DNA from: Plectrocnemia conspersa
Lineage: Eukaryota; Arthropoda; Insecta; Trichoptera; Polycentropodidae
Assembly (NCBI GenBank): GCA_009617715.1
Contig: VTFK01000176.1
Span: 62,001-126,000, forward strand
Direction: 5' to 3'
DNA: 64,000 nt
Under the pieces are notes generated by a model. The model searched no databases. It was not told the DNA's origin and saw nothing but the letters and a program-made list of their open reading frames with translations. The position numbers and the translations under genes were made by a program. Shown here one piece after another: positions 36,640 to 51,600 of the stretch (within the stretch, counting starts at the first letter, position 1; each line of letters begins with the position of its first letter).

Positions 36640-39600
36640 TTATACGTTCCCGTTGTCGTTTCCGTATTGCACGTCGACGTCCACGGGGGCGTCTATGAGC
36701 GGCGCGAACTTGCCGCCGATGTTCGAGTTGAAAGACTGCTTGCCCAACTCCGCCATGGACTTCATCAGCGCCAACTTTTTCAAATCCATGCTCTCGTTCA
36801 GATTAAACTTGTTGATCGAGTTTTTATTCTCAGCTGCCACTAAATTGACACTATTGTTTTCGTTCGGAACACTCTTATTGTTCACACAGACATTGTTTTC
36901 CTTAATATGATTGTTCGTCGGTCTTATCGAGTTTGTATCGTTACTATTATTAATCTTCCTCGGCTCCGGCGCTAATCTTCTAGGTATGCGATTCTCGGCC
37001 TCTTTCACAGGAGTGTTAGAGGCGTGGTTTAGTGATTTGTTAACGCTGGACTCTTCGAAGGCTCCGTCGTACGTGTTGGAATTCGATTGATGATTCGAGT
37101 CGTTGGTGCACATAGAGTCGACGCTCAAATCCATGGACACGGCTTCGGTTTGAACGACGCTTTGGACCGAATTGCTGACCGAATCGTTGATCACGTCTCT
37201 GGGCGTCGACGGCTGTGAGATTCGTCGGATGGGCTTCTTTTTCGGAACGGCGTGTCTTCTGGGCGTGTTGCCACGCCTGCAACTGTTACACATGTAGTTG
37301 AGCACGTCCAGAGTTCTTCCCGGCTGACGCACGCATTCTGGTTGAATAAAAGTTGAATTAATAACAGAACGATCCGATTAGATAATTTGTAAACGAGCGA
37401 ATGTGTTTGATTATCGATGAACTCACCTTTATGATGTGTCCTATCACAGTTAACACAAATGACAACTTTCAAGGCACCTTTTTTGCCCATAAAACAGCGT
37501 TCACACAGAGAACAGTAACGACCAGCACGCCATGCCCTGCAAGTGATTAATGGATATATGAGACAACACATTCGATTGACGATGAACATATGAAATGTTT
37601 TCTTGTAACATTTATTCCCTTAAACTGTATAAAAAATAATAATATTGCCACTCGTTAGAAACTAATTGTATAACATAATAACATCATTTTAACCCTTTGA
37701 GTAGTGAGTTAATTTTACGTATTTTTTCATAATTATTACATCGCATTTATAGTAAATTTTAGGAAAAATCAATCTCTTGCTTTGATTTATTTTACTACTA
37801 TTTCGTTAGTATATTTTACATTATTTTTTATATATTATTCGGCTTTTGTGAATTTTTTTCCTCCCAATATTTTTTATAAAATTAATACCGTCTTTTTCCG
37901 AAAATAAGACACTGTCTTACTTTCTTTTTTGGTCCGAAATATGAGCTAGGTCTTATTATCGGGGGAGAGCTTACTTTTCACGTACAATAAGTAAATTTAT
38001 ATATTTTCGGTTATTATTTATTTTTATATAGGAATTTTACATTTATTTCAAATTTATTCAAAAGGAGTCATTTCATTTTCTTTTGGAACATAGTCATAAC
38101 TAATCAAATTCTGAATTCCATCCTGAATTTCAATTAAGTCCATTTTCTGTTGAATCATTGGTCCGAATCTCTCATGTCCTGCAATATAGCTATCCTTAAA
38201 TGAGTATTTATTGTCTAAGTAGCCTGTTCGAAGTGCATTGGAAACACAACAGTGAGTTATTTTATCCCATGAATTCTTTACCCAATTCGCAACTTCTTGT
38301 AGACCTTCACAAAATTTCCGCGTTGATTTCTCACCATTCTGTTTTCAATCTATTCATTCATCTCCACGCGCAAATTATCCTTAAAGGGCTTGCTTATTGC
38401 GATATCAAGTGTCTGGAGATAGGCAGTCATTCCCGCTGGAATCATAATTTTTATTTTCTTTGTCACGAATCGTGTGAAGTTTATGAGTCCTTGATTTCTT
38501 TTTGTTTTTATCAATACTAAAGTTTATCAGTTTCTCACTCATGTTTAAAATTTTTTTTTTTAAAAAAAATTTTAATAAAAAAAATGGTTTTTTTTAAATG
38601 TGCGAAATAGCGAATTGTGCGAAAGTCGAAGGCTGCCTGTAAATAGTGTGGCACTAGCAATAATCGCCACATGTTGGCGTTCACCTTATTTTCGGGGGAG
38701 GGCTTATATTCCAAAAACTCCTGAAAATCACGCTAGGGCTTATTTTCGGAGGATGTCTTATTTTCGGAAAAAGACGGTATATAATATTTTTTGTTATGTT
38801 CATTTATTTAATACTTTTTTAATTTATTGCTATTATTTTGTATAAAAATCGTTTACATTATATAATTATCTGGGGTATCTCAAAACAGTGAAAGATCACC
38901 AATCAAATAATAGTACAGAAAAAATATATAATCAAGTAAATCCAAATTTTATACATTTGATGCTGAATATATTGACTTTGAGAATTGTGAAACAAAGTGG
39001 AAATGTGTGTGATTTTTTTGAAACAAAGGTTTTTGTGATTGACTCAAAAAATGAATGCATTTAATCCTGTGGCTTCCGAAATTTGGATACATTAAAAAAA
39101 CATAATTCATATTTCAACTGATTAAATTTAAATATGTATATTAGTTTTTTTTATTAATAAATTAATTAACACATCACACTCATGCATAATTTTTAAAATG
39201 ATCGTTAAGAGCCACTGACTCATTTATGTGTCATTTGTAATTCTATGATCAGTAGCATCAAATATCAAAAAAGTTGATACTGAAAATTGTATATAGTAAG
39301 AATAATTACATGTCATATTTATTGATATCCTTAAACATTGTTCTGTAATGGTTTAGTTTTAAATAATTTGTATTAATTGATTTTTTTTACACTTATGCAT
39401 CATTTTTAAAATGATCGTTAAGAGCTACTGACTCACTTATGCGTCATCTGTAATTCTATGATCAATAGCATCATCAAATTTAAAATAAGTTGATACTGAA
39501 TTTTTTTTACAGTAAGAATAATATTGATTAATATCTTTTCATATTGTTCCCTAATAGTTAACCCTCAAATGCACGACTTTAAAAAACTATACTTATGTTA

Positions 39601-42600
39601 TAATATGAAATGTTTGTTTTTAAATAGATATGGGTAATTTAAAAAAATATTTAACCCTTTTATCGCGGATAGCTTCCATAGGAGTCATCAGGAAAACCGC
39701 CAGTACTCATTGGGCATCTGAAGGTGCCGTAAACCTTTGAGACTAATAATATGGTTATTTAGTATAGTTTACGGCAGCAAATCACTTGAATTTATTGAAC
39801 CATATTTTTAAAAATATGGCATGAATAGGTGCTCGTCACATATTAACAAATTTCGAAATAGCTTTTTACAAAACAATCCTTTTAATTGTTAGACCAAAAT
39901 CCAACTTTCGCTGTTTCAATTTGTGTATTTAATGGCACTCTTTTTTGTTTGATAAAATTAACCGATTTCAGTAAAGGCACATTGATGCTTATAATATATA
40001 TAAATGTCTAACTTAATTGAATAGTTTTTATAGTATTTAGTCAACAACTAAACCTTATACATACATTTAAGGGTTAAAGTTTTAAATAATGCATATTAAT
40101 TGATTTATTTTAAATCATTCCACTAATACAATTATGCATCATTTGTAAAACTATCGTGAAGAGCCAGACTCACTTATGTCATGTGTTATTCTAATATCAA
40201 AAAAGTTGGTACTGAAAATGTTATACAGTAAGAATAATAACAACATAATACCGTATTTAATATCTTTTAACATTGTTCCCTAATAGTTAGTTTTAAATAA
40301 TATTAATTAATTTTTTTTTTAAACACACCTATGCATTATTTGTAAAATTATCGTTAGGAGCCGCCGACTCGCTTACGCGTCATTTGTAATTCTAACGTTA
40401 AACCTGTGTTTGCTGAATTACAATATATTGCCTTTTACTATTTTAGCGACAATTGCCAGATCAAACGACAACATTGAATAAATGTTCTAATACATTTGCT
40501 TCATGAGAAAGCCCAAAAGGCTCAAACAACAAATACACAGAATGAATTTAGCATGCCGTATTTTGCAATAAACATACCGAGCGCAAGGCCCGCAGAGCGT
40601 GTGAGAGTAGACTTTCGTCCCCGATGACGCTTTTTTTAAATGGTGATGCCACTGCTCTGGAGGTCCGTTGGTGGGGTTCGGCGCGTTCGAAGGCCCTGAG
40701 GGAGATCGAGCACCGCACGATCGGCATATCGCACAATGGCCGCAATGCCACCGACCTGAAAAACGTCGAGTGTCACAATCCGTCGCAAGATAAGCTAACA
40801 ACATCAGTCGCTTTGACATAAAATCGGATCAATTTACCACCTGTAGGCACTCTCTTGAGTCCCACGCAATATATGTGGTATCCTCTGTCGCAAAGATCGC
40901 AGAAGAGCATCTTGTCGTCGTCGGCCAGATCTTCGCACCGGGCGCAGCACTTGCAGTCGGGACACTGCCACGAGTACAACCGCACGCATTTGGCTACGTT
41001 GGCCGTCATTTCGAGGCAGGAAGGATGGACTGAAATAATTAAATAGTGATTAGATTCGGCTTTAATAAATAAGCTTGATCGGTATATTACTTTTCTTGTG
41101 ACACGAGGCGCACGTGATGAACGTCTCCGTGGGGTATCTTCGGTTGGCGTGTTCGGTGCCGTTGCATAGTTTGCAACGCGCCACTTCGACGGGAGGAGGA
41201 GGCGGTAGCGGAGAAGGCACAGAATGCGATTGAGCTAGATTTCCCGAAGGCGACGGCGGTCTACTGATGTCGTTGAAGACGCTGGAAACTACCTTTTTCG
41301 TTTTTGAGTTTACGTTCCGTCGCTGTAATAATAATGTTGAATTAAGATAATTTATAGCAAAAGCCGTAGTAGTAGAATTTTACAAACCTTGAAGTTACGT
41401 TCACTCGATTCGCTATCGGAACCGTCCGAACTGCTATCTATCGCTTCCGAATCGTCCGCAGACTCTTCAGAAGGCGAATCAGCGCCGTCTTCAACTCTGG
41501 ATGGACTTCGGACGCCACTTAGAACAGTGTTGAGGGGGAAATATCTGCACAAAACGAATCATCAAGAACACCGGCAAAGATATCATAACATTTTTTGAAA
41601 TTCAAAATACCTAAGTTCATCGGGAGTATAATGTCTATAATAATCTGTGTACTGTCCGGGCAGAAGAGCGACCGGATAATACGATATGGACGGTGGCGGA
41701 TCCACCACAGTTGGAGGTTTACGAGGCCGGTGCAGCGTCAACGTCTGGAGATCTACGGCAGCCGCTCTCATCGTTCTTCTCTGACGGTTGAATCTGGCAT
41801 TCCATGTCGAAGCCGACTGAACTGCTCTTTCGATGGTTTCCTATGGCAAAATTTATGGTTTAGTTCCAGCGTAAACGAAGTATCATATGCGATGCGAACA
41901 AACCTGTTTCGAGCGCTCGGTCGTGAGTTGAGGGGGTGGTTTGTTTGCTGCTCTAGTATCTCTAGTTTCTCGGAGATGCTGCCGATACTCTTCATATTTA
42001 GCCGGAAAATCAGTAAACATAATGTCTAATACTTCACCGGCGTCCACAGCGGTCACACCTTAAAAAATAAATTTTATAAATAACTAAAAAATACAATAAC
42101 AATTTTATACAAAATTAAATAAAATCATTTAACCTCTTTCTGGTCATGCCTGAGTAAACTCGGAAATTTGTATTTTGTGAATTCTCATCGCAAAAATCAC
42201 GAAATTTTTCAAGAAAACTATTTATAAAATTTACAGCTGCATAAAAAGGGTGGGTATGTGCAAGAAGTTTTCGAGTCATTTTTAAAAAAGTACCGTAACT
42301 AGGAAGTGATTAACCGACAAGATAGACGTGTTGTATAAGTCGGTGACTTATACAATAGCTGAAGTACTTGAGTTCGAAACCGTTTAGTATAATATTTTTT
42401 TCAATTTCTATCATGTTTAGAAGTCTTGATATTGATGTGGAAGACATGTCTTCCACATCAATATCTTTGATTTCGTGCCAAAAATAATCAGTTATCATGA
42501 ACCTATAGCGCTCAGCGTTTCTGTTACAGTGCGACCTTCATCGTTTTAAAAAAAAGAATAAGGCCCAATGATGCCGCATGACCACAATGTGCACCAGTCA

Positions 42601-45600
42601 CTTTTTGGGCATGTATTGGGTCTCTTGAGAATCACATGAAGATTTTCTTTGCCCCATATGCGGCAACTTTATTAACATACTCAGAGAGGTGGAAATGTGC
42701 CTCATCAGAGAAGATTTTCTTTAAAAAAATCAGCATTAACACCCAATTTGCGTAAATTCTTCGCTCTTCGTAGACTCTGGGCTTCAGTTCTTGTTTTCTG
42801 AATTTTATACTGGTGTAGGTGCAAGTCCAGATGCAAAATGCGCCAAAGGGAGCCATAAGAAAAGCTGCAAACGCCGACGAATCAACAATACCAAGTCTTT
42901 AGATACACTTTCACTTACAGCAGTAATATTCTCGGCTAAATGGGCGCCATGGTGATGTACAGGCCTTATCCTAATTTCAACGCTTCCTGTCTTCAAATTT
43001 TTTCGCTCAGTAGGACAACGAAATTGACCATAATCTTTCCATAAATTCAATACACAGTTCGTACAAAATTATTTCTGTAGAACAATTGAACAATTTTAAT
43101 GCATTGTGCAGTGATAAAGCTATCCATTTCGTAAATGTGTTGTTGCAAATTAACATTTGACACGTTGAGCACGCGTGATTATTGACAGCTGTCTGATTTA
43201 CAGTGCTGCCAGCATAGGAAACTGTATGATCTAGTGTCTCAGTACTTAGTAGTAGTTGATTGTGTTTACTCGGCTGTAACACATGTCATATTGCAATGAA
43301 AGATTTACAGTAAAAGAATAAATATAGATCTATGAGAGTAATGCTCTTTCGTTTCAGTAACATCAACAATGAAATGACAGTAAATAAATTTACTGGTTGC
43401 AATAATCGTTAAAAACAAAAATAAAATAATTAACACAAGAAATATTCACCTAGTTCACACATCGCTTCCGATATCAAACTTCTTCCCAGCAAGAATTGTT
43501 TTTCTTCTGGCTCCAGCGGTTTTCTGTGAAGATCTGGATATTTTCTCTTAAAACTTTTTATTCCTAAATATAACGCCACCTGAAAACGCACATCATACGT
43601 CAGCACAAATCCGCAGTTACGACACTAAAACGACATACTTGTTCCTGAATCATATAAGTCTGCGGCGGAGAATCCGGCGTACAGCACTCGGGCGGCCAGT
43701 CATATTCGCATACGTCAGCTGCCGTCCATACTTTGACACTATAACAAAACAATAATGTTTCACGCAAAATCATAAATATTATAGTTAGACGCAAAAAAAA
43801 ACAACCAACCCTTCATCGAGTATTTCCATTAAGCGTGATTTTTTACATTTGCTATTACTATTATGGACGGGGCTCTCGTTTGATCCCCGCGACTCGTCGT
43901 CCAGTAACGTCGTGTTCCTGAAAAATATCTCAGATTAAAGAAAGTTCTTAGAACGATCCGATCGATCCGACGTACCTGAGCGGCGTATCGTTGTCTCCTA
44001 TCATGCGAGTCTCTTCTTCGAACAGTTCTATGATTGGGGCACTCGCCGCCGCCGCTCTGCTTCTAGAGTTAATAACTTTAGTCTCTCTCGATGGCAACGC
44101 ATCCTGAGAATTACGAAACAAATTGGAGGTTATTAAACATGCTTATCGTTAACTGGTAAAATACCCGTTTCGCAATCCAGACTAACCGTATCGATAGAAT
44201 ATGAAATGAAATGCCTACGATATAACTTCATTTTAAAGGAATGTCAACGAGAGTGAAGGTTTTGCACTACGCCTTAACCGCACATGATGGTTGCGTTTTT
44301 ATAGTGTTTAGTAGAAGCGTAACGTCAAAAGTGAACCGTGTTATTGTTTATACGGAGAATTGTCCAAATACTGCGATTGTGACAACAGCAAGGTGGAAAA
44401 AAGACGGACGAGATGGACTCGAGTTAGACTGCTACGGGAGTGCTGGGTTATAAATAGATCGTTCTCCCGACACACGCTGGTTTATAAATACACACACGTA
44501 AGAGATGCGTCGTTGAGAGAACACATGTGTTTATAAGTCGTAACTTTATACTGCTTATAGAAGTTTTCGCTTTGATACTCATATTCGATTGTCCTATGCA
44601 AATATGGAGTTTTCAAAAATTGTGATTAGTTAAGTGCGATAAATAAAATGTAAAGTGAGACTTTACATTTTATTTTTTAAATATTCAGTGAATTGCACAA
44701 TTTCGTCCAACAGGTCTTTAAAAATTAAATTATATAAATGTCAGTGACTTATATAATAATAATCAATTAATTTACTACTATAAATAATAACAATTCTATC
44801 TTTCTCACAGTATAACAATTGAAAACATACAATTAGAACTTAACTGGGACTTTTAGACGAGTTAATTGCTTCAATTAAAATATCATCATGTATAATTTTG
44901 AACATTTAATTACAATGTACAATAAAACGAGAACTAGCTTAATATTTAAACTGTGTAGTAGTATTTTACAGAATTTTATGCTAATAAGTTATCTAAAAAA
45001 TATTAGTATTGTTGTAAATCAATCACCTGAACTTGAACCTCTTCGTAGAACTTTCCGACTCGTCCTCCGCGGGCTCCACCTCGAGCGCCTCTGGCAGAAC
45101 GGGGAGTCCTGCCGCCTCTCGCTCGTCTGACACCTCGGCTTCCTCTGCCGCGACCGCGGCCTCTGGCTACGACCACACCGTCTGGTGGAAAATCGGCAGG
45201 GGACGCGGCGTCCGTCGCAGACAATTCGCTGTCCGCCGACTCCGCGTCAGAGTCGTCGCCTTGGTCGCTGTCCGACTTGCCGACGGACGCCTCCGATCCC
45301 GAGTCGGTCTCCTTGGCGTCGCCGTCGACGCTGGCCGAGTCCGAGGCGACGGGGATCGGCTCGGGTACGACGACAGGAATGATCGAAGCGATTTCGAGCG
45401 AAATGCGCGAGACTCCTCTCCTCGCTCCTCTGCTGCGACCCCTCCCTCTAGGCGTCCGAGTGACTGTCGTCACGATTTCCCTGAAACGTATAACTTCGTT
45501 AGTTACACATAACATTATAAAATAATTCTTCACAAACAGTAACAGCAGTTTTTTTTCCATCAACGTTGACTATTTAATGCATATTTTGGCTTACAAGCAA

Positions 45601-48600
45601 TGTCAGTAAAAAAAAGGCTCGATGAAAGTCCCAGGTACAAGAAAATATTCATTGCATAGCTAACAATAAGCCTAAACCAACTTTGAAAAATATTAACTTA
45701 TTTTTTAATCATAGTTTTTGTAAATGTAAAATCCATTTTACCAACATTGATGCATGTTTTTTGTTTAATTACATATATTATACGATTAAATAACTATATC
45801 GCATATCTATACCTTGTAAAATATAATGAATGTAAAAACTTGTAATTACCACAAAAAAATATATAGCACATTACAAATGGAAGCCAATATTTTGGCTCTA
45901 CTCTCAAGTGTATGTGTATTTAATCAATTGACTGTAAATTTATGGTTTCATTGAAAAAAAAATTGTTGCCCTTAGGTACAGGGAAGTCGACGCCAACAAT
46001 TGATGAGATGCATTTGCGCAATTATATGCTGTTTTTGTTCAATGGACGAAGCAACACAAGTTATCAAAAATACTTATGATGTTTTAAAACTTAACAAGTG
46101 TCATTATTTAAAAAAAAATAAAAACGATAATAAGGACCTCAAGGATATTGCTCGAAAATTGGACGATCATGTCCTGAAGGCAATGATGGAGTCAGATCCT
46201 CGTCAGACCATAAAAGAGTTATCGACAAAGAACGGCTCTCCATGGTCTACAATCCAGGATTGTCTACGCCGTTTGAGAAAGGACCATAAACAAGTAATTT
46301 GAGTCCCGCATGAATTATTGGCAACAGCGCTCGACCAGCGCCGTACCATCTGTGCATTCCTGATCCCATATTTACTACGTATTTGTAACTGGAGATGAGA
46401 AGTGGGTGCTATACAATAATCCTGTACGAAAAAACAATGGCTTTCTTCCAAGCAAGTACCTGTTCCAACCCCTCGACCACCCCTAACAATAAAGAAGGTC
46501 TTTCTTTATGTATGATGGGATTTCTCTGAGTGATACACTACGAGTCGCTTTAACCTGGAGAAACCGTTACAGCGATTGTGTATTGTAGACAACTGAAACG
46601 TGACATTTAAAAGAAACAATCCGTTTTGATCAATAATAAGCCAAGAATTTTGCATCATGACAACGCGAGTTCTCATGCTGAAAAATTGACTCAAGAAAAA
46701 ATAAGGGAGGTTGAGTTGGAACTTTTACTTCATCCCCCACATTCACCAGATTTCGCACTGTCTGATAACCATCTATAAGTCTAGGTCAATAGAACATTCG
46801 TTACGAAAAAAAAAATTAAAACGTTGGCAAAATATATTTTTTTAGAAGTGTTTTTTTAAAAACCAAAAAAATTCTGCAAAAAGAGAATTGAAAATTTGCC
46901 TACACATCGTCGAAAGGTCATAAAATTATTGACAGTTTTATGAAGAGTCGTAGAATAAGTTGGGAGAATTGTGTCGAAATATATGTAACGACGAACAAAG
47001 GAGTAGTAACGTGGATTGCAACATATACTATTAGTTTTTCATACATTCCTTACGTTTTAGACAAAGCAATTAAAATCACTTTTTGCTTATTTTTGTTTGC
47101 TCTGGATAATTAATTCTTAAATTGACTCACCAGCGCTTGTCTTTATATTACTTGGATGGTGCGTCAGGCGCACCGTTTCAATTAATGAAATATGACGTCG
47201 ATTTTTGGGTATTTTCTATGCATGTTTTGAACGGCGTTTTTGCAGTGTTGTAGACAAGAGTTTCAAGAAGCATACCTTATCAAAAAAATATCATTTTTAC
47301 TTGAATCAAGCCGGTGAGAGCTCATTTATCGCGATAAGCCGGAATTTTTTGATGACTAAATTTAAAGGCAGATGTACCGTAGCTTTCTCCCGAAGGCAAT
47401 AGTTTGCGATCGTCCTTCGGTAGACACGCGTCGGTGACGTTTTTGTTGCCTATTGTATTTTCGACAGTGTTTCGGGTATCCGTAATTTGTGTCTAAGTTT
47501 ATAATGATAGTGATGGGGAGAATTTCATGTTTGATTTTTCATCTTCTAACGATGATAGTGAAGAAAGTGATGTCGAAATTAGGCCTGTTGCCGTGAATCG
47601 AAAGTGGAATATGGGCAATTTAAATAATAGCGAGGAAGAAACGGCACCCTAAACAAATCGCACCACATTAGAAAATTGGAGAATAATAACTAGTAATGAC
47701 AGTGTGCTTTATGAATACCAATATTTGCCACCAGGGGCCGCAACTATTTACAACTTATTGATTCTTTTCAATCGTTTTACACTGACGAGTTGGTATACTA
47801 ATAGAACTTGCGGATTTAAGAATGATAAAAGAATAATATTTGTTTCTTTAATTAATAATAAATCAACACACCTCATATTATTAAACGTAGTGCCTTTATT
47901 CATGCATCACTTTGTTTATTTTCATATAAAAATATGCTATTTAAGCATTATTAGCTCGAATATATAAACTACTCGTTAAAAGTTTTGTCTATTTTTAATT
48001 AAGAAATATATAAAATAATATGACACTAACTGCAACCTTTCATTTGACCTTTGATGGGACGTATTTTAGTTTTTAAAAATATACCTAACATTAGTTTATA
48101 TAAATATAGATATATCTTGTGGATTTTTTAATTGTGGGAAAACAGTACAATTTTGTATTTCTGTAAGCGATGTTAGCTTTCTTCGTTCGCAGGTAGATAT
48201 ATCTAAAACTGTTATTTGTGTATATTCATTTATTTACAGTTTAAACATTTTTTGGTCCCATAAATATTTTAAATTGGGTCGTCACCCTATTGTGCTAATT
48301 TATTGTTATGGATTGTCAACAAACGGTATTCGAGAGAACCTAAAATAATTAAAATGTAATTTAGATAAATGCAAGTATTAGTTATGATTTCTTTGTGTTT
48401 GGTATTAGTTTATACATATACATATATTATAATTAAAAATTTTAATTTTTTCCGAGTTGGCACCTACCTAGTACAAAAACGATAATCAACATCTACAAGT
48501 AAGTATTATGACACAAAAGGATATTGGTGCCATTTATTTATTACTTAATAAAAATCTATTATTATGACTTACAATTTACAGATGTCATATTGTATTTGAC

Positions 48601-51600
48601 TTCTATTAATTATGTGAAGATATGAGTAGTCAACGTACACCTCTATTGTAATTATAAGTAGATCTGTTAAATCTCTGAAACAAATTACTTCGCAAAATTG
48701 AACGTTTTTTCCCTTTATACAAATACAACCATATATTCACAAAAAAAATTGCAAAATTTGTCGTTGAAAATAAAATAAACCCATCACCAACTTTACTTAG
48801 AAATAGTTGGTCATTTAAAAACAATAACAATGTCACGGAATTAGTAATGATAACAATCATATTTATTCGATATTAATGTTAAACCAAAAGACAACAGACA
48901 AATAAAAGCTAAATATGACGAAATTTCATTAAATGTTTATTGACATGATGTAAAAGGGTTCGTTCTTTGCTGCCTTTCGTACCACTCGTGTTAAAGCGGA
49001 TTTTAGTTCTAAATTGAATTACTTAATTCTACAGTTAATATTAGGTTGCTAGGAAAATAAAATCTAAGCAGATTATTCAAAATTAATTAAAATAAATCAG
49101 AGCTAGAGTGATACTGATATTTGTTGTACACATATGATTTGCAGATGATACTTTAATTTGGGCAGTGGGGAAAAAATAGCGAGTACTACCAAAAAACTTC
49201 AACAAGCCACTGATTGGTCACAAATCGAACGCTCGCAAGGCGATCACGATCACTCATACGAATACTGCTCACACAGAATATCACTCGCACGGTTTAAGGA
49301 AAGATAAGTTTTTAAGAAAAGACATTCATTGGGGGAGGGGGCTGATGATTTTTGCGAATTTTAAATACACAAAAATATTTTTTTTATCAATTTGTTTGTT
49401 AACAAATATTTTTAGCCTTCAATTTAATGTACATAAAGTAACAGGCATTTAAATAGCAAGTCTCCAATTTACTGTACATACTTATTATTATTATGGAAAT
49501 AATTAATCATTTAAAAAATAGCATATGAATATTTATTAATTTATTATTTAAATTAAATAACTTTCCTTAAACCGTGTGAGTGATGCTCCATGTGAGCAAT
49601 GAATACTGAACCGGTTTGAACCATACCATGGTGCAAATACTAACCTGTACTGAAAATGACCACTTGTTCATAAATAACAGAAACATACGAGTCGCTGGAA
49701 CTATTAGAGAAAACTGAGAAAAAGAGAGGGTTCTATTGACAGTTTGCTCGAATGTAATCGGAGTAAACTCAGTACTCGCAACAATTGAAAATAATCACTG
49801 TTTCATCGATACAATCAAAATATAGCAGATATATAGATGAATCAGACCAGAACATATCTTGGTAATAATTCACATTCAAACAATATAAAATTGTCATGTT
49901 AATGTTGTTATACATGTTTAAATCCAAATGTCACCGCTTGTAAACAATGTTCTGCCCATGATTATCATACCTCTGAACTTTATACCTACATACAAATAAG
50001 GTGTATTTTCGAAAAAATGTTTTAATTTCAAATAAAGTTTACTTCACTGACAAAAAAAAACATTTGGAAAATCTACTTTCGACTTTAACGGACATCCCCT
50101 TATTTGATTTTGACATTGTTTGCAAATTTGCTGATAACCGTAATTAAAATTTTATCAAACTGGGAACAGTAAAAATTAAAAGGTTGAAAATAAAAGCTGT
50201 CAACATTTAAAAAATCAAAAATAAAATGCAGATTAAAAAATATGAATTGGAAATTTTTCTTTCTAAAATAGATGAAAATAAACTATGGAAAGAATTTTTT
50301 CACTTGAGACTAAACTATTGCAGTACAAGTTAAAGCTTATTTTCAAAGGGACATTGCACTTTTGGGTGAAAATGACTTAACGATATCATTATGTTTATTT
50401 AAACTAAAACAATTGTGAAATAATAAACGAACCTGGGTGTTTTGGACCTTCTGAGATTCCTCTCGAAGGGAACGGGCGGCGTCTCCACCGTGGGAGTGTC
50501 GACGCGTATCTTTCTGGGTCTGCCTCTGCCTCTTCGGGGCGTGATCGCGAGAGCGACTAGGGGCTCGGAGATGGCTTCCGACTGCTCCTCGATGACGATC
50601 GGCGACGGCGACATCGCCGTTTTGATGTCCAGCGGGTCCTGCGACAGGTCGTCTATGATCATGCACTCCTGCGAGCTGGAACACTCGTCGAACGCGACCG
50701 CTCGCTCCTCCTCCTCGACGGGCCTGTGCGGCCGCATCCTCTCCGGCACCATCTTCTTGTGGCTCTTTCTGGCGGGGATCTCGCCGTTGGCGTTGGCGTT
50801 GGCGTTGGGGGGAGGCGTGGCGCTTTCGCGCGCTCTTTTGGCTTCGGAGCGCTCTTCGCGCTGCTCGCTCTGCGCCCTCTTTTGCCGGCGGGCGTCGTCG
50901 GAGCCGACTATCTCGGCGCGGCCGCCGTCGCCCAGCTTGAGCTTGATCGGACAGACGAGCGGGTCCTGCTCGAGCCGGATGGTGAGCTTGGGAACGTGCG
51001 GCTCCTCTGGCTCGCTGCGCTGCGTGAGGATCTCCGACGTGGGCCCCTGCCCGGTGTTGTTGATCTTGAGGATGATGCGGGGCGACTCCTGGCCGCTGCC
51101 CTGGGCGTCGAGCGAGCAGCGGGTCTCGATCTCCAGCGGAGCGGTCGCCGACTGCTCGTCCTGGCGCGCGAACCGCTTGGGCGAGCGGATGCGGAAGTCC
51201 TCGCGCTGCAGCTTCGACTTGAGCTTGGAAAAGTTCTTGAGCGAGAGCGACTCCTTCGCGCGCACCCTCGAGGCGAAGGCGCGCCAGTCGTCAGAGTCGC
51301 TCTCGAACTCGCCCTCGTCGGCGTCGCGCCGTTCTTCCGGGGGTATCTTGATGGTGAGCTTGGGCACGAGGGGCGCCGGCGAGGGCTCCGCTTCCGGCCC
51401 GTTCTCTTCCGACGACTGTTGCTGCTGCTGCGGGTGAAGCTTGATCGTCATGCGCAGCGGCCCCTCGGCCTCGGCGTCGTCGGGCGCCTTGCGAATCTTG
51501 ATGGTCATCTTGGGCACGGCCGGCGATGCGCGGTCGTGGTCGTCTTCGTCGTCGTCGTCGTCGCGCGCGAGCGGGTCGCGGGGCGGGGAAGGCGACGCGG

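Larger units (their letters stand above)
45481..50432. other. First intron of e(y)3, transposon-rich
   Basis: Contains the mariner relic (45,970-46,830), the truncated piggyBac-like relic (47,110-48,487) and a TIR-bounded element (49,240-49,625). The remainder (48,500-49,200; 49,650-50,400) is AT-rich with no recognisable gene. Confidence 0.7.

Noticed and set aside
44241..44453. 70-residue plus ORF antisense to an e(y)3 intron
   Set aside because: No recognisable motif and no splice or promoter context; kept only as a chance frame.
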